NCBI RefSeq assembly: GCF_945859705.1
Contig: NC_079136.1
Location: 126,887,027-126,951,026, forward strand
From: Episyrphus balteatus
Taxonomy: Eukaryota; Arthropoda; Insecta; Diptera; Syrphidae
DNA length: 64,000 nucleotides
Direction: 5' to 3'
Positions within the stretch are counted from its first letter, which is position 1. Each line of letters opens with the position of its first letter. This document shows positions 36,985 to 49,280 of this stretch, one piece after another. The translations under genes were made by a program, and so were the position numbers. A model generated the notes under the pieces. It searched no databases and was not told where the DNA came from. It saw only the letters and a list, made by a program, of their open reading frames with translations.

Positions 36985-38260
36985 TTTTTTTTATTTTTTT
37001 AGTCAATCGAATAATTTTATTGATTAGGAGGCAGATATCTTCGGACCCAAGTTTCAAAAAAAGTTTTGATTTGAAGAAATAAGTTCATAATCAACACGCC
37101 AATCGATTTAGTAACAAAATTTACAAATCTATATTTTTTCAGATTTTTGACAAAAATCCTAGGTAAAACCCCTTCCCGAAAAAAAATGCATTTTAAAAAA
37201 TTTCCTCCAAATCCATCGAGTGTTACATCATAAGAAAGGTTTCTTTTAACTCTATTAAAAGGTGGAAATATTAAGTTTTTCCGAGGTCTGGTTGTCGAAA
37301 TATTGCAAACCAAACATATTTTTTTTTTTTTTTCATTTCTAAGTGGATCGACTATAAAATTTCTTTGGAAGCAAAAATCTTCGGACCCAAGTCTCGAAAA
37401 AGGTTATGGTTTGAAGAAATGAGTTGATATTCACCACGCCAATCGATTAAGGGACAAAATTTACACATCTATATTTTTCAATTTTTTGACAAAAATCCTA
37501 GGTTATAACCCCTTTCCAAAAAAAAAAAACATTTTAAAAAATTTCCTCCAAATCCATCGATTGGCATATCATAAGAAAGGTATCTTTAAACTCTATTAAA
37601 AAGCGAAAAACAAAAGTTTTCTCGAGGTCTGGTTTTCGAAATATTGCAAACCAAACATATTTTTTATTTTTCATTTTTCAGTCGATCCAAATTTCTTTGG
37701 AAGCAGACACCTTCGGAACCAAATCACTAAAAAAGTTTTTTGAATTTATAATAAACAAGCCTATTCATTTACCTAGTTAAAAAAATTACAAATCAATTTT
37801 TTTTTTTTCGATTTTCGAAAAAAATGCCAACAAAAAATGTATTTTAAAAAATCTTTGAATTCAATTAAAAGGTGAAAACAAAACGTTTTTTCGAGCACTA
37901 GTTGCCGAAATATTGCAAAGCAAACATATTTTTTTTTTGTCTTTTTTTCGTCGATCGACCACTAAACTTCTTGGGATGCAAATATTTCTTAAGCCAAGCC
38001 TCAATCAAGTTTTGGTTTGAAGATATAAGTTCAGAGTCAACAGGCCAATCGATTAAAGTACAAAAATTACAAATCTATTTTTTTTTTTAAGAATTTCGAA
38101 AAAAATGCTTGCCGAAAAAAAATTCAAAAAATTTCTGCAAATTCATCGAGTGAGGTATCAAAAAAAAAGGTCTCTTTAAGCTCTGTTAAAAGGTGAAGAC
38201 CAAAAGTTTCTATGAAACCTGGCTATCGAGATTTTTCAATCCAAACATCTAAAAATCGCG
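36985..38260 (+). repeat. Tandem array of the ~340-bp repeat family R (four units)
   Basis: Anchor block GC(A/G)(G/A)ATATCTTCGGACCCAAG at 37031, 37372, 37703 and, weaker, 37979, each followed by AGTTTTG(A/G)TTTGAAGAAAT, a C-C-A-ATCGATT block, AATTTCCTCCAAATCCATCG, CATAAGAAAGGT and CGAAATATTGCAAACCAAAC. Spacing is 341, 331 and 276 bp, decaying toward the right. It begins about 30 bp after the 11-bp satellite ends. No coding frame. Confidence 0.85.
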
Positions 38261-40180
38261 CGTAAGAAAATACCCTTTTTTTTCTATTAAAAATAATGTA
38301 TTTTTTTTTTTTTTTTGAATTTCACAAGAATTCCTTCAATTTAGCTTTTCCACCCAAAAATTACTTAACCCTTTTTCAAAAAAAAAAAAAAACCACAAAA
38401 ATCTAAATCTTAACCCCATCCATCCCCTTTCACATTTCTTATCTAAACGTTGTTATAATTGATTACAATGACTCTCATATTCAATTTTGTTAGAGATCCT
38501 CTCTCCATGGAAAATCATACTAATTAAAATATGAAATTAAATTTATCACTACTATAAAAGCACTGTCTTCACACTTACATACAACACACAAGCTTAAAAA
38601 AAAAAATTCTTATATGTACTCCTCATGAGTAATAACTCCATATATATTTTAGTTTTTCTCTTGGGTAAAGAATGAAGTTAAAAATACAACAGAAAAAAAA
38701 AATGAAATGAATGAAAAACTGAAGAAAAATAAAAATATGAAGAAAACTGTGCATAATCATGCAAAACTTTAAGAAGAACTTTTCCAATTACTTTCAAGAT
38801 TGGAAGAAGAAGAAAATTTTCTTCTCCCCAAAGGGTGTTTCCTTCTTCTTCTTCTTCTTCTGCTTCCTACTTCCCTCTCTTTCTCTCTCTCGTTCTTGGT
38901 ACAATTTTCACAGATGCTCCCATTCCAATCCCATATTCTGCTGTGCAACAATATTCATCCCTTAAACTTATGTCCTTAGACTATCCTCGCCCTTTTGCGT
39001 AATTATTATTATTATTATTTTTTTTTTTATTTTTGTGTTCGTCGTCTTATTTCTTAGAAATGATTGCATATCTTTAGGAAACGACGAAGAGAGAGAGAGA
39101 CTGAGAGAGAGAGAGAGAGAGGTATATGAATGAGTGGAGTGAATATGTGTTACACGCACCACAGGGAACAGGCAACAGGGATACACAAGCTTATACAAGA
39201 GACGACCCAAACAACCTACAAAAATGAAGTAGGCAAGAGATGGGAGCAACTCTATAACCCACAGTGGAGAGAAAATATACAGAAATGAAATCTCGCGGAA
39301 CATAATCATAATGATATCTTCTGTAACCCACATTACTCTATTCCCAATCCCAATACATACATTTATAGGTCCCCAAGTTCTGTACCCATATCTGCCCATA
39401 TTTCGCTTACACATCAGGCAGCATCCAGAGACATAAGGGTAGGAAAAATATGGCACAAATATTAAATGGTGGGGTAGGGTGTCATCTTATTTTTTGTCTC
39501 CCTCTCTCTCACACTCTTTCTCGCTCTCTTTCTGTCATTTTTCCCTCAGGGAGACGATGGAAATTATTTTCACAATCCCTCATCTGAGATTTAGAACAGT
39601 AAGTTGGATTGTAGATAGGTGAGCAAAAAAAAAGGGGAGGGGGGGGGTATAGAGTACCCTATATACCTAAATTCATACATTATATCCAACATCTTGAGAA
39701 ACGAAGACGTTGAGAAATCTTTGTTGAACCATGTTTTTGCTGCCTCCTCTCGCTCAGCTCGCTCGCAGCAGTGATAACTCATTTTTAGGGTAAACGTAAC
39801 AGTTTTGTGTGCTGCGGTGAATTCACTGTTAGCAGTTTTGTGTTGATGAAGTGCAATATTTATTTACTTCAGAAACATTTTTGGTTTTGTTGTTGGCTTT
39901 CTTGTTGAGTTTTGAAGAGACTTAACTCAACAGGGATAACCGAAATTTAATTGCTTTGTGTTTATTTAGGTTTGATGTGGGGGAAAAAGCGGGGGAGAGG
40001 GTTAAGGGTATTTTTTTTTTTTTTTTTTTATTTCTGCGTTTATATTTGAAACAAGAAAACCGCTATTGGATGCCTTTAAGCTTGGTATAGAATTCAATTA
40101 TTTTAGGGTTAAAAAAGTTGAGAGATTTGGAAAATTCAGAAAATTTGTATGTTGAAATGGTTTTTGTGGAAATATATTCA
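38261..40180. other. Intron DNA with GA/CT microsatellites
   Basis: CT-rich 38873-38892, ATT repeat near 39001-39020, GA tract 39087-39121 and CT tracts 39500-39530. An open frame of 162 codons (38968-39456, minus) crosses these tracts and is low-complexity. No gene seen. Confidence 0.55.
39087..39121. repeat. (GA)n microsatellite
   Basis: GAGAGAGAGAGACTGAGAGA-type run, one interruption. Possible GAGA-factor target on the plus strand; not shown. Confidence 0.9.
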
Positions 40181-40184
40181 TTTT

Positions 40185-40445
40185 ATTAACCATTTAAAAC
40201 CCATAAAGTTCTATATCATTAGAAAGGGAGCATTAAAGTCTATTATTAGGTGAAAACTAAATGTTTTTACGATACTTGGTTGTCATTATTTTTCAATCCA
40301 AAGTTGTCTTTTATTTTCATTTTTAAAACAACCAGCACAAAAAAGTCTACAAACTTTGGATGCACATATCTTTTGAATCAAGCTTTGAAAACAGTTTTGG
40401 TTTGCAGTCATTAACTCAGAGTGAATAAACCATTCCAATAATATC
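40185..40445 (+). repeat. Divergent single copy of repeat family R
   Basis: CCATAAAGTTCTATATCATTAGAAAGG, TATTAGGTGAAAACTAAATG, TTTTTCAATCCAAA, GGATGCACATATCTTTTGAA and AGTTTTGGTTTGCAG follow in family order at the expected spacing. Strongly diverged. Confidence 0.55.
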
Positions 40446-40599
40446 TTATTTCATATTCTTAATGAAAAACTTGGATAGAATTTGCACTGAAAAGCAAATT
40501 AAAATTAAAAAAAAAAAACAGTTAAGTTGAGTTTCGCACAAAAACTTTGTTTATGTCATATGGGGGCCTGCATCAGGTAGTTCTTAAGTGCCTAAAACC

Positions 40600-40905
40600 T
40601 AGAGAGAAAGAATTGATATCTTGGGGCTTCGTGAAGTACTTGAGGCAGGTATAAGTCACCAATACTCCGGAGATACAACTGAAAGCGTTCAGGAAACTAG
40701 AGTTTGTCTACTGTTAACTAAATCTGCTATCAGTAGTCCAATTTCATGGTGGTTACGACCGAAGAATACATCACGCGTTACCATTAAACAGTGTAACGCT
40801 CTAACAGAACTCGCTAATGAAAAAGAAAGGGAGATCTTTAATAGTCGGCTAGGTGCCGATATGCCGCTTACAGCAAAACACCGCTAGAAGACATGAGTAT
40901 GGTTA
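40600..40905 (+). pseudogene. Endonuclease-domain fossil of a non-LTR retrotransposon
   Basis: An 88-codon frame at 40621-40887 contains LLLTKSAISSPISWW followed by ALTELANEKEREIFNSRLGA. In apurinic-type endonuclease domains of non-LTR elements the order is a G-(L/V)-hydrophobic strand, S-W-x-P-(V/I)-S-(D/E)-R, then C-Y-A-P-T-E...(K/E)-E-x-F-Y. The present text matches that order with the catalytic P-x-SDR and YAPTE motifs degraded (RPKNTSR, NALTE). The codon use is less AT-rich than the surroundings. It is broken: no start context, no downstream reverse transcriptase. Same orientation as plus strand, opposite to the host gene. Confidence 0.55.
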
Positions 40906-40974
40906 TGAGAGGCTTGCCATGACAATAAAAGGTGCAATTGAAATGAAAACGGAAAAAGATTTGTTAATTTCTGC

Positions 40975-41720
40975 AATTCAAATGGGTTCACCCAAGACTA
41001 GTGTGAAAAAAAAAAATCACTTTGACTGAAAAATCAGTCAGAAAGAATCAAAGTGACAAGAAATACTGTGACGAAATCACTTGCCAAGATACAAAGTGAC
41101 AAACATTAGTAGGATGGAAATTTCAGCGACAAAAACTATTGTGATAAAAATCTCTGAAAAAAAAATGCACGGAATCACAGTGACAAAAAATCATCCTGAA
41201 ACAAATCACAATGAAAAAATCTCTTGGACTCTGAAAAAAAAAATATTTTAGTAAAAATGCCTGTAAAAAAATAACTCGGACAAAAATTACTTTGAAAAAA
41301 GTCACTATTACAAAAAATCAAATCAAAATGAATCATTTGCAGATCACAAGGCCGCAAAGCCTAATGACAAAAATTAAAATTATATGTCAAAAAAATCACA
41401 GCAACGAAAATTCCTTCAAACTAAAATCAAAAGTAGGTACAAAAATAATTTTGAAGAAAAGCACTGCAACAAAAATTAAAGTGGCATTTTTATCACTATT
41501 CAAATAGCCAAAGTGATAAACTTCACTGTGATAAATAATCACTATGAAAAAAGTGGTAAAAGTGGTAATTCACTGACAAAAATCAATATGATAAGAATTA
41601 CTCTGACAAAGATCATATTTGCAAAATTTACTGTGAGGAAAATCAGTCACTGTGACAAAAATTTATATCACAAAAATTGATATCACAAAAATTATAGCGA
41701 AAAGAAAAAAAAAAAAAAAA
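40975..41720 (+). repeat. Degenerate minisatellite with TCACTGTGACAAAAA core
   Basis: Units of about 20-25 bp such as AATCACTGTGACAAAAAT, AAAATCACAGTGACAAAAAA and AAGTCACTATTACAAAAAA run through the block. Conservation is low; no fixed higher-order period. Short frames inside it are artefacts of the A-rich units. Confidence 0.7.
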
Positions 41721-41739
41721 TCATGTGTGCAATTCACAC

Positions 41740-42560
41740 GTGGTTGAAGTGAAACCTTAAAAATCATTTAAAAAAAATCAAAAAAAATAAAACTTTTTTT
41801 GTATTCCATCACTTTTTTTATATGACAACGTACAATCAATTTTATACCATCTGAAAGCTTATTGTTTCAGCTCAAAATATTTAGGTATATCGACCATGTC
41901 TATACAACATCTACAAAAAGAGCTAGAATTTTTTTTAACCCAATTAGTTTTCATAAAAAAAAAAAGCAAAACAATCAATCTCTTTTCTCTTCTAACGCCA
42001 TTAAATCCATTTTTTAAAAGACAACCTATAATAAATTTTATATCATTATTATTTCACCTTTTATATGACCCTTCAATCATATTTCTATCATGCCTACAAA
42101 AAAAGTAAGAATTTTTTAAAGCCAACCATGTCGAAATTTCAATTTCAATTTCTTGTCATCGGCAACAAATCGTCACAGGTGTTTTGAGGTATTTTTCAAG
42201 TTTTTCAATTAAAGATTATATAACTTGTAGAGTAGAGCACGTACCGTTATGTGTGATATATTAATGAAAGGTAATATTATCAGCAAGCGTATTAAAGTTA
42301 AATAAATTTGTTATGTGCTCTAGATCAAAAGATATAACGTGTTTAGAAACCGAACATCTTTTCACCGTTATCTCAGAATTTTGAATATGAAATTAATTGA
42401 AATTTTGCACAATCATAATTTATTTAATTACCTATCTACTGTATAAATTTCATTCATCTATCTATTAAAACAAAAAAGTTATGATCAATTGATTATTCGT
42501 GTCGCTTTTTCATTTCATCTTATTTCAAATCACTACGATACTAAAGAAGTTTTCACTTCA
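41740..42560 (-). repeat. Dispersed repeat family Z, copy 2 (inverted relative to copy 1)
   Basis: Minus-strand match to 8110-8980: CGGTGAAAAGATGTTCGG, AATTACCTATCTACTGTAT (plus strand), CACAGGTGTTTTGAGGTATT and, nearer 41850, CCATCTGAAAGCTTATTG. The two copies lie 34 kb apart in opposite orientation and in adjacent introns. Confidence 0.65.
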
Positions 42561-45365
42561 AAAATTGATTGATTTTATTTGAAGACTCTTATTTTTCGCC
42601 TTCTTAGCAAATGAAAGTCCATAGCAATTCAACAATTAGATAAACAAAATGTTCTCCTTTTTATATGGAGGTCTCACAGCTGTAACGAACCAAGTCAAAA
42701 CAAAATTTAAAAATTCAAACCTAGTACCAAACCTTGTGTAAAGTTTAACTCTATTAAGATCTGTCAGTAGTTTGGTTAAAAAATGTTTCGTTTCAAATTG
42801 TCATTTTTTCAAAAAAAAAAAAAAAATTCCTAAAAGATTTAATGGTAGCTTATATTTACTTTAACTTCAGCTCTTCGCCCTCCATAAGCTTTAACAATTG
42901 ATTTCCTTGGCTCAAAACCCAATCAGACAACTTCTTCCGTAAATAGTACTATTAATACCTTTTTTCACTACTAACATGCTTCAATAACAACTCTCTATTA
43001 AACACACACCGCACTCTGTCACCGTCTGTACTTTTTGTTGCTTTCAAATGGATGGATGAGATGGTGCTAATAAAAGCTTACTCTAGCGTATGTTTTTTGT
43101 GGAGCAAAAATTAAAACTCCAACTGAGCATGTGTCAGCTATATAGCTTCCACAGCAGCAGCAGCAGCAAACACAACAGCGCATTTTAACTCTTTTTTAAG
43201 TATAAAAAATGTATGTGTATAAGAATATTTTATGTTTTGGGTACGATTTGTACATGTGGAATATAATATTCCTGAAAAAAAAAGACAAACAAAAAAAAAT
43301 TCCAGGATATTTTCCTGAATATACAAATAGTGAATATGTGCGGAAGACAATCCATCATATCCCATATAAATTTGCCCCACTCCAAAATAGTTGTTATAGG
43401 TAACATAAAACCTCAAATTTAATACGTATTGATTTTGACAATGCCAAAAAAAGGACAATTGCATATATCTTTACGAGTATGTGTATGGTGTGTATCCTTT
43501 ATTTTGACTTTATAAATGAATATCAGAATAATTTTAAATGAAAACAGGACACGAACAAAGCGAAAGTTTCTTCTACCATTTAACCTACATTTAAAATTTT
43601 GTCATGATAGGTATATAAAACGCATGTCCTTAAAATTAAAATTAAAAAAATATATAATGTACCCAACCCACTGCCAGGATATATCGGTCATTTACTTAAC
43701 TTTATGATTGATGACGAAAAAAAGGGATGTCCTTCTCTGAATTTTATATGGGGAATATATATGCAGTTTGAAATAAGTAGGTACTTTATAGAAAAGGTGT
43801 ACATCAGATAGAACAAAAAAGGATATTCACCTACTTCCTTGACAGAAGCTGTTGCTCTAATTTCCTGTTTTATAATGTATGCAATGTGTCGAGGTAAGTA
43901 GTCATCATTGAGACTATTTTTAAAGTAGTTATGAAATAAATTTATCAACGAAAAGCTATACTTTCAAGGATACATTTCATTCGTCATTGAATAAAGAAAA
44001 AGACAACAAAATTATCATCATCATCATCGTCCTTATCGTCACTTTGTTCTAATATTCTTCATTTCCTTACTGTATTTTAAAGTTTCTAAGATTCTTTTGG
44101 TTATAGTTCGACCGCATCAGACAGGACACGGAGATATCAGAGCAGCAGCAATAGCAATTAAAGGATATTTTTAGCGAGAAAATTCAAATCGTAAATTGTC
44201 ATCATTTTGTAGGACTTTTCTATTTTTGTAAAAAAAAAAAAAAACAAAACAAAACAGTTAGCTTCCTTAGGTAGGTTTGAACATATTCATACAACAGTAC
44301 ACAGGTACAGGGTACAGGCATACAGGAAACAAGAGCAAGGACTCGATTTTATTCTCTCCCTTCTTCTGGTATTGTGTTAAATAATACTGACAGTAATTCT
44401 GATTGTGAAGAAGAGACTTCCCTCCCCAACTTGTACAGCAGGACGATGATGATGATGATGATGACGACTATACTACGAAGCCCCTGCTGCTATATGAATA
44501 TTGTGCAATTCAATTTGTGAGAAAAAGGATAATAATTGTGAGGGGAGCAAGTTACTATAGTCTCTGGTCCCGATAGTATTATTCTTATTATTTCTCAACA
44601 CAAAAAGAAAGAAAAAAAAAATAGCATTTTTATTGAAATGCAGGATCACAGATAGGCATGATGACGACACCGACATTCTGACTACGACAACGACGATGAG
44701 TGGGAAACGAAAAAAAAATTAAATGAAAAAAGGACTTCAAGGTGGGTGTATTTTGGGGGTATTCAAAAAGTGATATTAGTATTGTCTTCATTTATTGGTG
44801 GAGTTTGGGGAGATGGATGAATATTCAACAACACCTCTTCCAGGTATTATGAGTGTTATATTTGAAATCGATTGTTTCCTTGGTTGTATAAGAAGTCGAG
44901 TCTCTAGCTACCTTTAATATTTAGAAGGGTGAGTAACTTAGTACCTTTATGACTTTTTAGAATGATAAATTGTTTTTTTTTGGTTAATTAAGGGAGACAT
45001 TTGAAGGTTTCGGTATTTTGTATTGTGAAAGAAGAATTCACGGGTATCACGTTATTTGGTTATTTATGAAAAATAATTTGCCATATTTAATTTGAAGACT
45101 ATAACGACTTAGTTCTAATTTTTTGTTTTATTAAATAAACATTACGTTGGGCATTAAATAATGGTAATGGGTTAAGTTTGATATCTAGTTGGAAGTAATA
45201 ACAAAGAATCTTTAAAAAAGGAGTTTATAAAATGGTGTTTTGTACAGAGAATTTAAACTTTGAGACTCAAAATTCTGAGTAAAATCTGTTAAATTCTTAA
45301 GTTCGGTAACAATATGGACAAAAAAGCATTCATCTTTTGAAAAGAAATCATAAAATGGTGACTTC
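42561..45365. other. Intron DNA with trinucleotide repeats
   Basis: GCAGCAGCAGCAGC near 43151-43167, CATCATCATCATCGTCC near 44017, GATGATGATGATGATGATG near 44444 and poly-A near 44230. No splice-bounded open frame. Confidence 0.55.
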
Positions 45366-45672
45366 TTTTGAAAACAAAAACGAAGAGAATCGAATTTCCA
45401 AGACTCATAGTTCAATACCCGAGGCTCAAAGTTTAATATTCGAGGGTCGAAGTTTAATTTTCGAGACCCGAAGTTTAATATTTGTTATTTCGAGTTCAAC
45501 GTTTGAGACTCGAATTCCTTTTATCAGGACTAGTGTACAATATTCGAGATTCGAATGCTCAATATTCGAGAATCGAATGATCGATATTCGAGACTCGAAT
45601 GAGTATACTGGAGACTCGGATTTGCATGTTTCGAGGCTCAAATTGGTATATTCGAGACTCGAATGCAATAAA
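45366..45672 (+). repeat. Minisatellite with ATTCGAGACTCGAAT core
   Basis: About a dozen units of 20-28 bp with TTCGAG(A/G)(C/T)(T/C)CGAA(T/G), many of them palindromic. The 113- and 80-codon frames here are by-products of the repeat. Confidence 0.8.
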
Positions 45673-45723
45673 TGTTGAAAGACGATTATTTGAATTCAGT
45701 TTTAGGATTGAGGAGTGATTTTC

Positions 45724-46237
45724 TATGGTGTATACGTAATATTTTTAATATTTATAAGCCAAATCTCTAAGTTGTTTTGAACTCCAAATGAAGTGTGCCA
45801 TAAAATTTCTTTTTTTATTATTTTTGTTTTTAAATTGGATGTGTTTTTTTTAAAATAAGTTTTTTAATAGAGAAATTTTCCGACATTTTTGTACGCCATT
45901 TTAAAGAAAATATATATATAATAAAGAAAACGAAATTTCGAAAAAATTCACCAACCCGTTTAAAAAAATAAGTGTTTTTCTTTTTTATTCAAAAATGTAT
46001 TTTTAGAAAATTGAAAAAAAAAAATGTTTGCGTATAAATTTTGTTATTAAAATCGACTACGTCGATTTGTATGGCAGGTACCATCAATAACAGCCCAAAA
46101 AATATTTTTTATTTTGTTTTAATTGTACGGCAGGTATCGTAAGTTGTAGTAAAAAAAAAAATTAAAACTTCAGACAGACAGAAATTGGGGGACCCACTTT
46201 TTTCGAGTTCGATTTCTTTCACGAATCCTAAATAATA
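45724..46237 (-). mobile_element. Repeat family X, partial copy
   Basis: Minus strand: AAAAAAGTGGGTCCCCCAAT at 46200, a short (TCTG)n remnant, TACGATACCTGCCGTACAAT and GGTACCTGCCATACAAATCG blocks. At the plus-strand left edge is CTATGGTGTATACGTAATAT, the motif seen beside the other copies. Confidence 0.6.
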
Positions 46238-48235
46238 AAAAAAAAACAAAACAATGGCAACACTTAAACACCCTTGTATTTCTGATTCGAAAACGAAACG
46301 AAACATAATTTACGGAAAAAGCTTTCAAGAGTCTGGCATGCGGTGTTTTTGGCATTGTTACCCTCAGCCTCAACACAATTGGCATTTCACCATAGTATCC
46401 CTCTTCGTCATCTCCTCCTTCTCCAACTCTATCCAATTTTTATCCATCAGTATAAGACCAGCAACAGCAGCAACAATGCGAAAACTACGCCGCCGCCGGA
46501 TAAAAACTTGGTAAGCCAGAAAGAGATGAGAGCTTTTTTTTTTAAATTTTATTTTTCTGTCCTGTGTGTAAATCTCCCTTAGCTATATTGTCCCAAACCA
46601 TCATCATCATCATCATAGCACCTACAGTTGTACAATATTCAACCTCCCTTCCAGTTAAAGACTAAAGAGACGCTTGATTTTCTCGTATTGTTTTTTGCAA
46701 TTTATTTAATTTATTTACCCTCAATTGAGGAGGGGTTGATGGGAAGGGGGGGGGGGGTTGAGGATAAAGGGACTATACCTACATCAACATCAACATAGTG
46801 TCGCTGCTGTCAGAGAGTTTAAAAAACACAGAAAAAGAGGCTGAAAAAAGGTCACAAACCTTTTGGTCTGAGAGGAGAGGAAAGTATATATTTTTTTTTG
46901 TGAGCGTTTACGCCTTTTGAACAGCGCTGCGGTGTGAAAAGTGAGAAGGAACAAAAATAAAAAAATTATTTAAGTGAATTGAATTATTTTTTAATCAAAA
47001 TAACTGTCGTAACATGGGTCCCGTGTCGTCCGTTCGCACAGTTTCCGTAGGTTTTTTTCTTTTTTTTTTGAGTTTTTTTTTTCCAAAACTGATAAAGACC
47101 GGGGCTTGAAAAATCAAACAAAAGAACAGTCAATTGTTGAAAGCTCTTTTGAATAACGTAATACAATCACAGAAGTTCGACCAATTTCGGCGGCGGCCGT
47201 CGTCATCGTAGTGGTTTGGGTGCAAGGGGAGTCATTTTTTTTTTTTATTCGAAAGGAGCTTGATGATTGTTAAGGGAGGAAGGGGGCACAGGAGGTGGTT
47301 GGCAGAAAAAAAAGCGCGCCATGTCATTTTAACAAAAAAGAAAATGAAGTAAAATTTGAGATGAAAGAAATCGAAATTGAGGGGGGAATTGGAAATGAAA
47401 GGGGGCAAAAATTGGTGATGAAAAGGGATTTAAAGGGAGTTTTACAGCTAATGGGAAAACACAGAAGGTGAAATCAATAATGCAGAATTAAAATTCACGT
47501 CGAATTTTGTTATTTTCGTGTTTTTTTTTTTTTTTTGTACAAAAAAAATTTCAAGGGGGAGGAATAGGTAAAAAGTTTTTGATTTTAGTTTGGAAGTTTG
47601 AAAAGACCTCCTCGCCACCATTATGGAAGAGGGGTGGTTGGTGTGTACGAGTGTTTGTGTATAAAATGAAGTTGGAGGTGACTTGTTTCATTGTTTTCAA
47701 TTACTATTCAATTTAGCCCCCAAAAATCCAACCCTCTTATATCCAACAATGTGCGACACTGCGACACCCCTCTCTGGTTGTTTTGGTCGGGTAGAAAAAG
47801 TTTAATTTATTATCGAAAATTTTCGCCACTTTTACGTTCGTTTGAGCCATTAAAGTGTTGTAAGGCGACACATCTTTTTTTGCTATATAATAAAAAAAAA
47901 AGGGGGAGCATAAAATATTTAGTTGTTGGAACACGAACTTTTGCCAACACGTTCAATACAACTTTTAGCAGTTTAATGTGTTTTTTTTTTCGACTATTTG
48001 TTTTTTTTTTTTTTTGTAAATTGCATGATAATTAAATTAGGGAAAAGCATGAATAGAAAATTAGGGTTATTTTGTAACTAAAAAAAAAACCTTAAAAGCA
48101 AACAAATTACCACGTCATATAGAAATTTATATATTAATGTTGTGTGAATTGAAAAATTGTCATGTAGCTCAAAAGCTACAGAAATTAGCAAACAAAAAAT
48201 TAGAAAACAGTTAAAATTTTTTTAAGACTCTTTAA
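46238..48235. other. Intron DNA with homopolymers
   Basis: 46330-46510 is more complex (CAACAGCAGCAAC, GCCGCCGCCGG) and could be regulatory. Poly-G of about 12 near 46746 and CATCATCATCATC near 46601. No gene seen. Confidence 0.5.
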
Positions 48236-48239
48236 ACTC

Positions 48240-49110
48240 TATTAAAATGCGAAAAACTGAAGTTTTTTTTTAATTAATCAGCAATTTTCTTTGGAGGCAA
48301 ATATCTTCGGACCTAAGTCTCGAAAAAAGTTTTGGTTTTAAGAAATGAGTTCATAGCCAACATGCTAATCGATTTAGGTTAAAAAATTACAAATCTATTT
48401 TTTTCAGATTTTCGAAAAAAAAAATCACCCCTTGCCTAAAAAATAGGCATTTTCAAAAATTTATAAAAATATAAGCCTATTAAATAAATAAATGCCTATT
48501 AAAGCTCTATTCATAACTGAAAACCAAAAGTTTCTGGAAGGTTTGGTTGCTGAATTATTTGCAATCGAAGTACATATTATAAATTTTTTACCTTCTTACA
48601 TTCGGAAGCAGATATTTTCGGATCATGGTCTCGAAACAAGTTTTGGTTGACAGATATGAGTTCACAATGAGCAGTTCTATCAATTTAGGTCAAAAAATTA
48701 CAAATCTATTTTTTTCAGATTTTCGAGAAAAAATCGAGGTTAACCCCTTGCCTAAAAAATTAAGTTTTTCAAAAATTTCCTCCAAGTTTATCGAATGGTA
48801 CATCATAAGAAAGATCTATTCAAACTCTATTTAAAGGCGAAAACCTTAAGTTTTTTCGAGGTCTGGTTTGTGAAATATTGCGCACCAAACATATTTTGTT
48901 TTCATTTTTTAGGCGATCGAAAACCAAAATTTTGAGAAACCCCGAATCAAGTTTTGCTTTGAAGAAATGACTAAGAAATGAGTTCACAGTCAACAGACCT
49001 ATCGATTTAAATACAAAAATTTCAAAAGCTAATTTTTTAAGATTTCCTAAAAAAAATCCAGGGTTACCTCTTGCCGAAAAAAAAAAATGCATTTGAAAAA
49101 ATTTCCTTTT
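48240..49110 (+). repeat. Tandem array of repeat family R (three units)
   Basis: Anchors GCAAATATCTTCGGACCTAAG at 48297, GCAGATATTTTCGGATCATGG at 48608 and a degenerate one near 48930, each followed by AGTTTTG(G/C)TTT, GAGTTCACA and TTACAAATCTATTTTTTTCA. Lies less than 400 bp intronic of the donor of the 82-bp exon. Confidence 0.8.
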
Positions 49111-49150
49111 CCCCTTTCGAGTGAAACATGGAAGGAAAGGTTATTTATAA

Positions 49151-49260
49151 GGTATTCAGATGGATGTCAGCCTCAACCAACAAGCTCGTCCAAGTGGTAG
49201 CGGAGGCTGAGATTCGAACCTAGACCTCAGGCATCATTATTCATCAAACTACGAAAAAAC
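49151..49260 (-). mobile_element. tRNA-derived SINE, copy A (box A lost)
   Basis: Minus strand: GGTTCGAATCT (box B, 49210-49220), CAGCCTCCGCTACCA, then the tail CTTGTTGGTTGAGGC at 49170-49184. It shares box B region and tail with copy B; the 5' box A is not recognisable. Confidence 0.65.
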
Positions 49261-49280
49261 TTTTAAATAGGTTCCTCTCA

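Noticed and set aside
38968..39456. 162-codon minus-strand frame
   Set aside because: Runs through GA/CT and ATT microsatellites, which explains the Ser-Leu runs; no domain.
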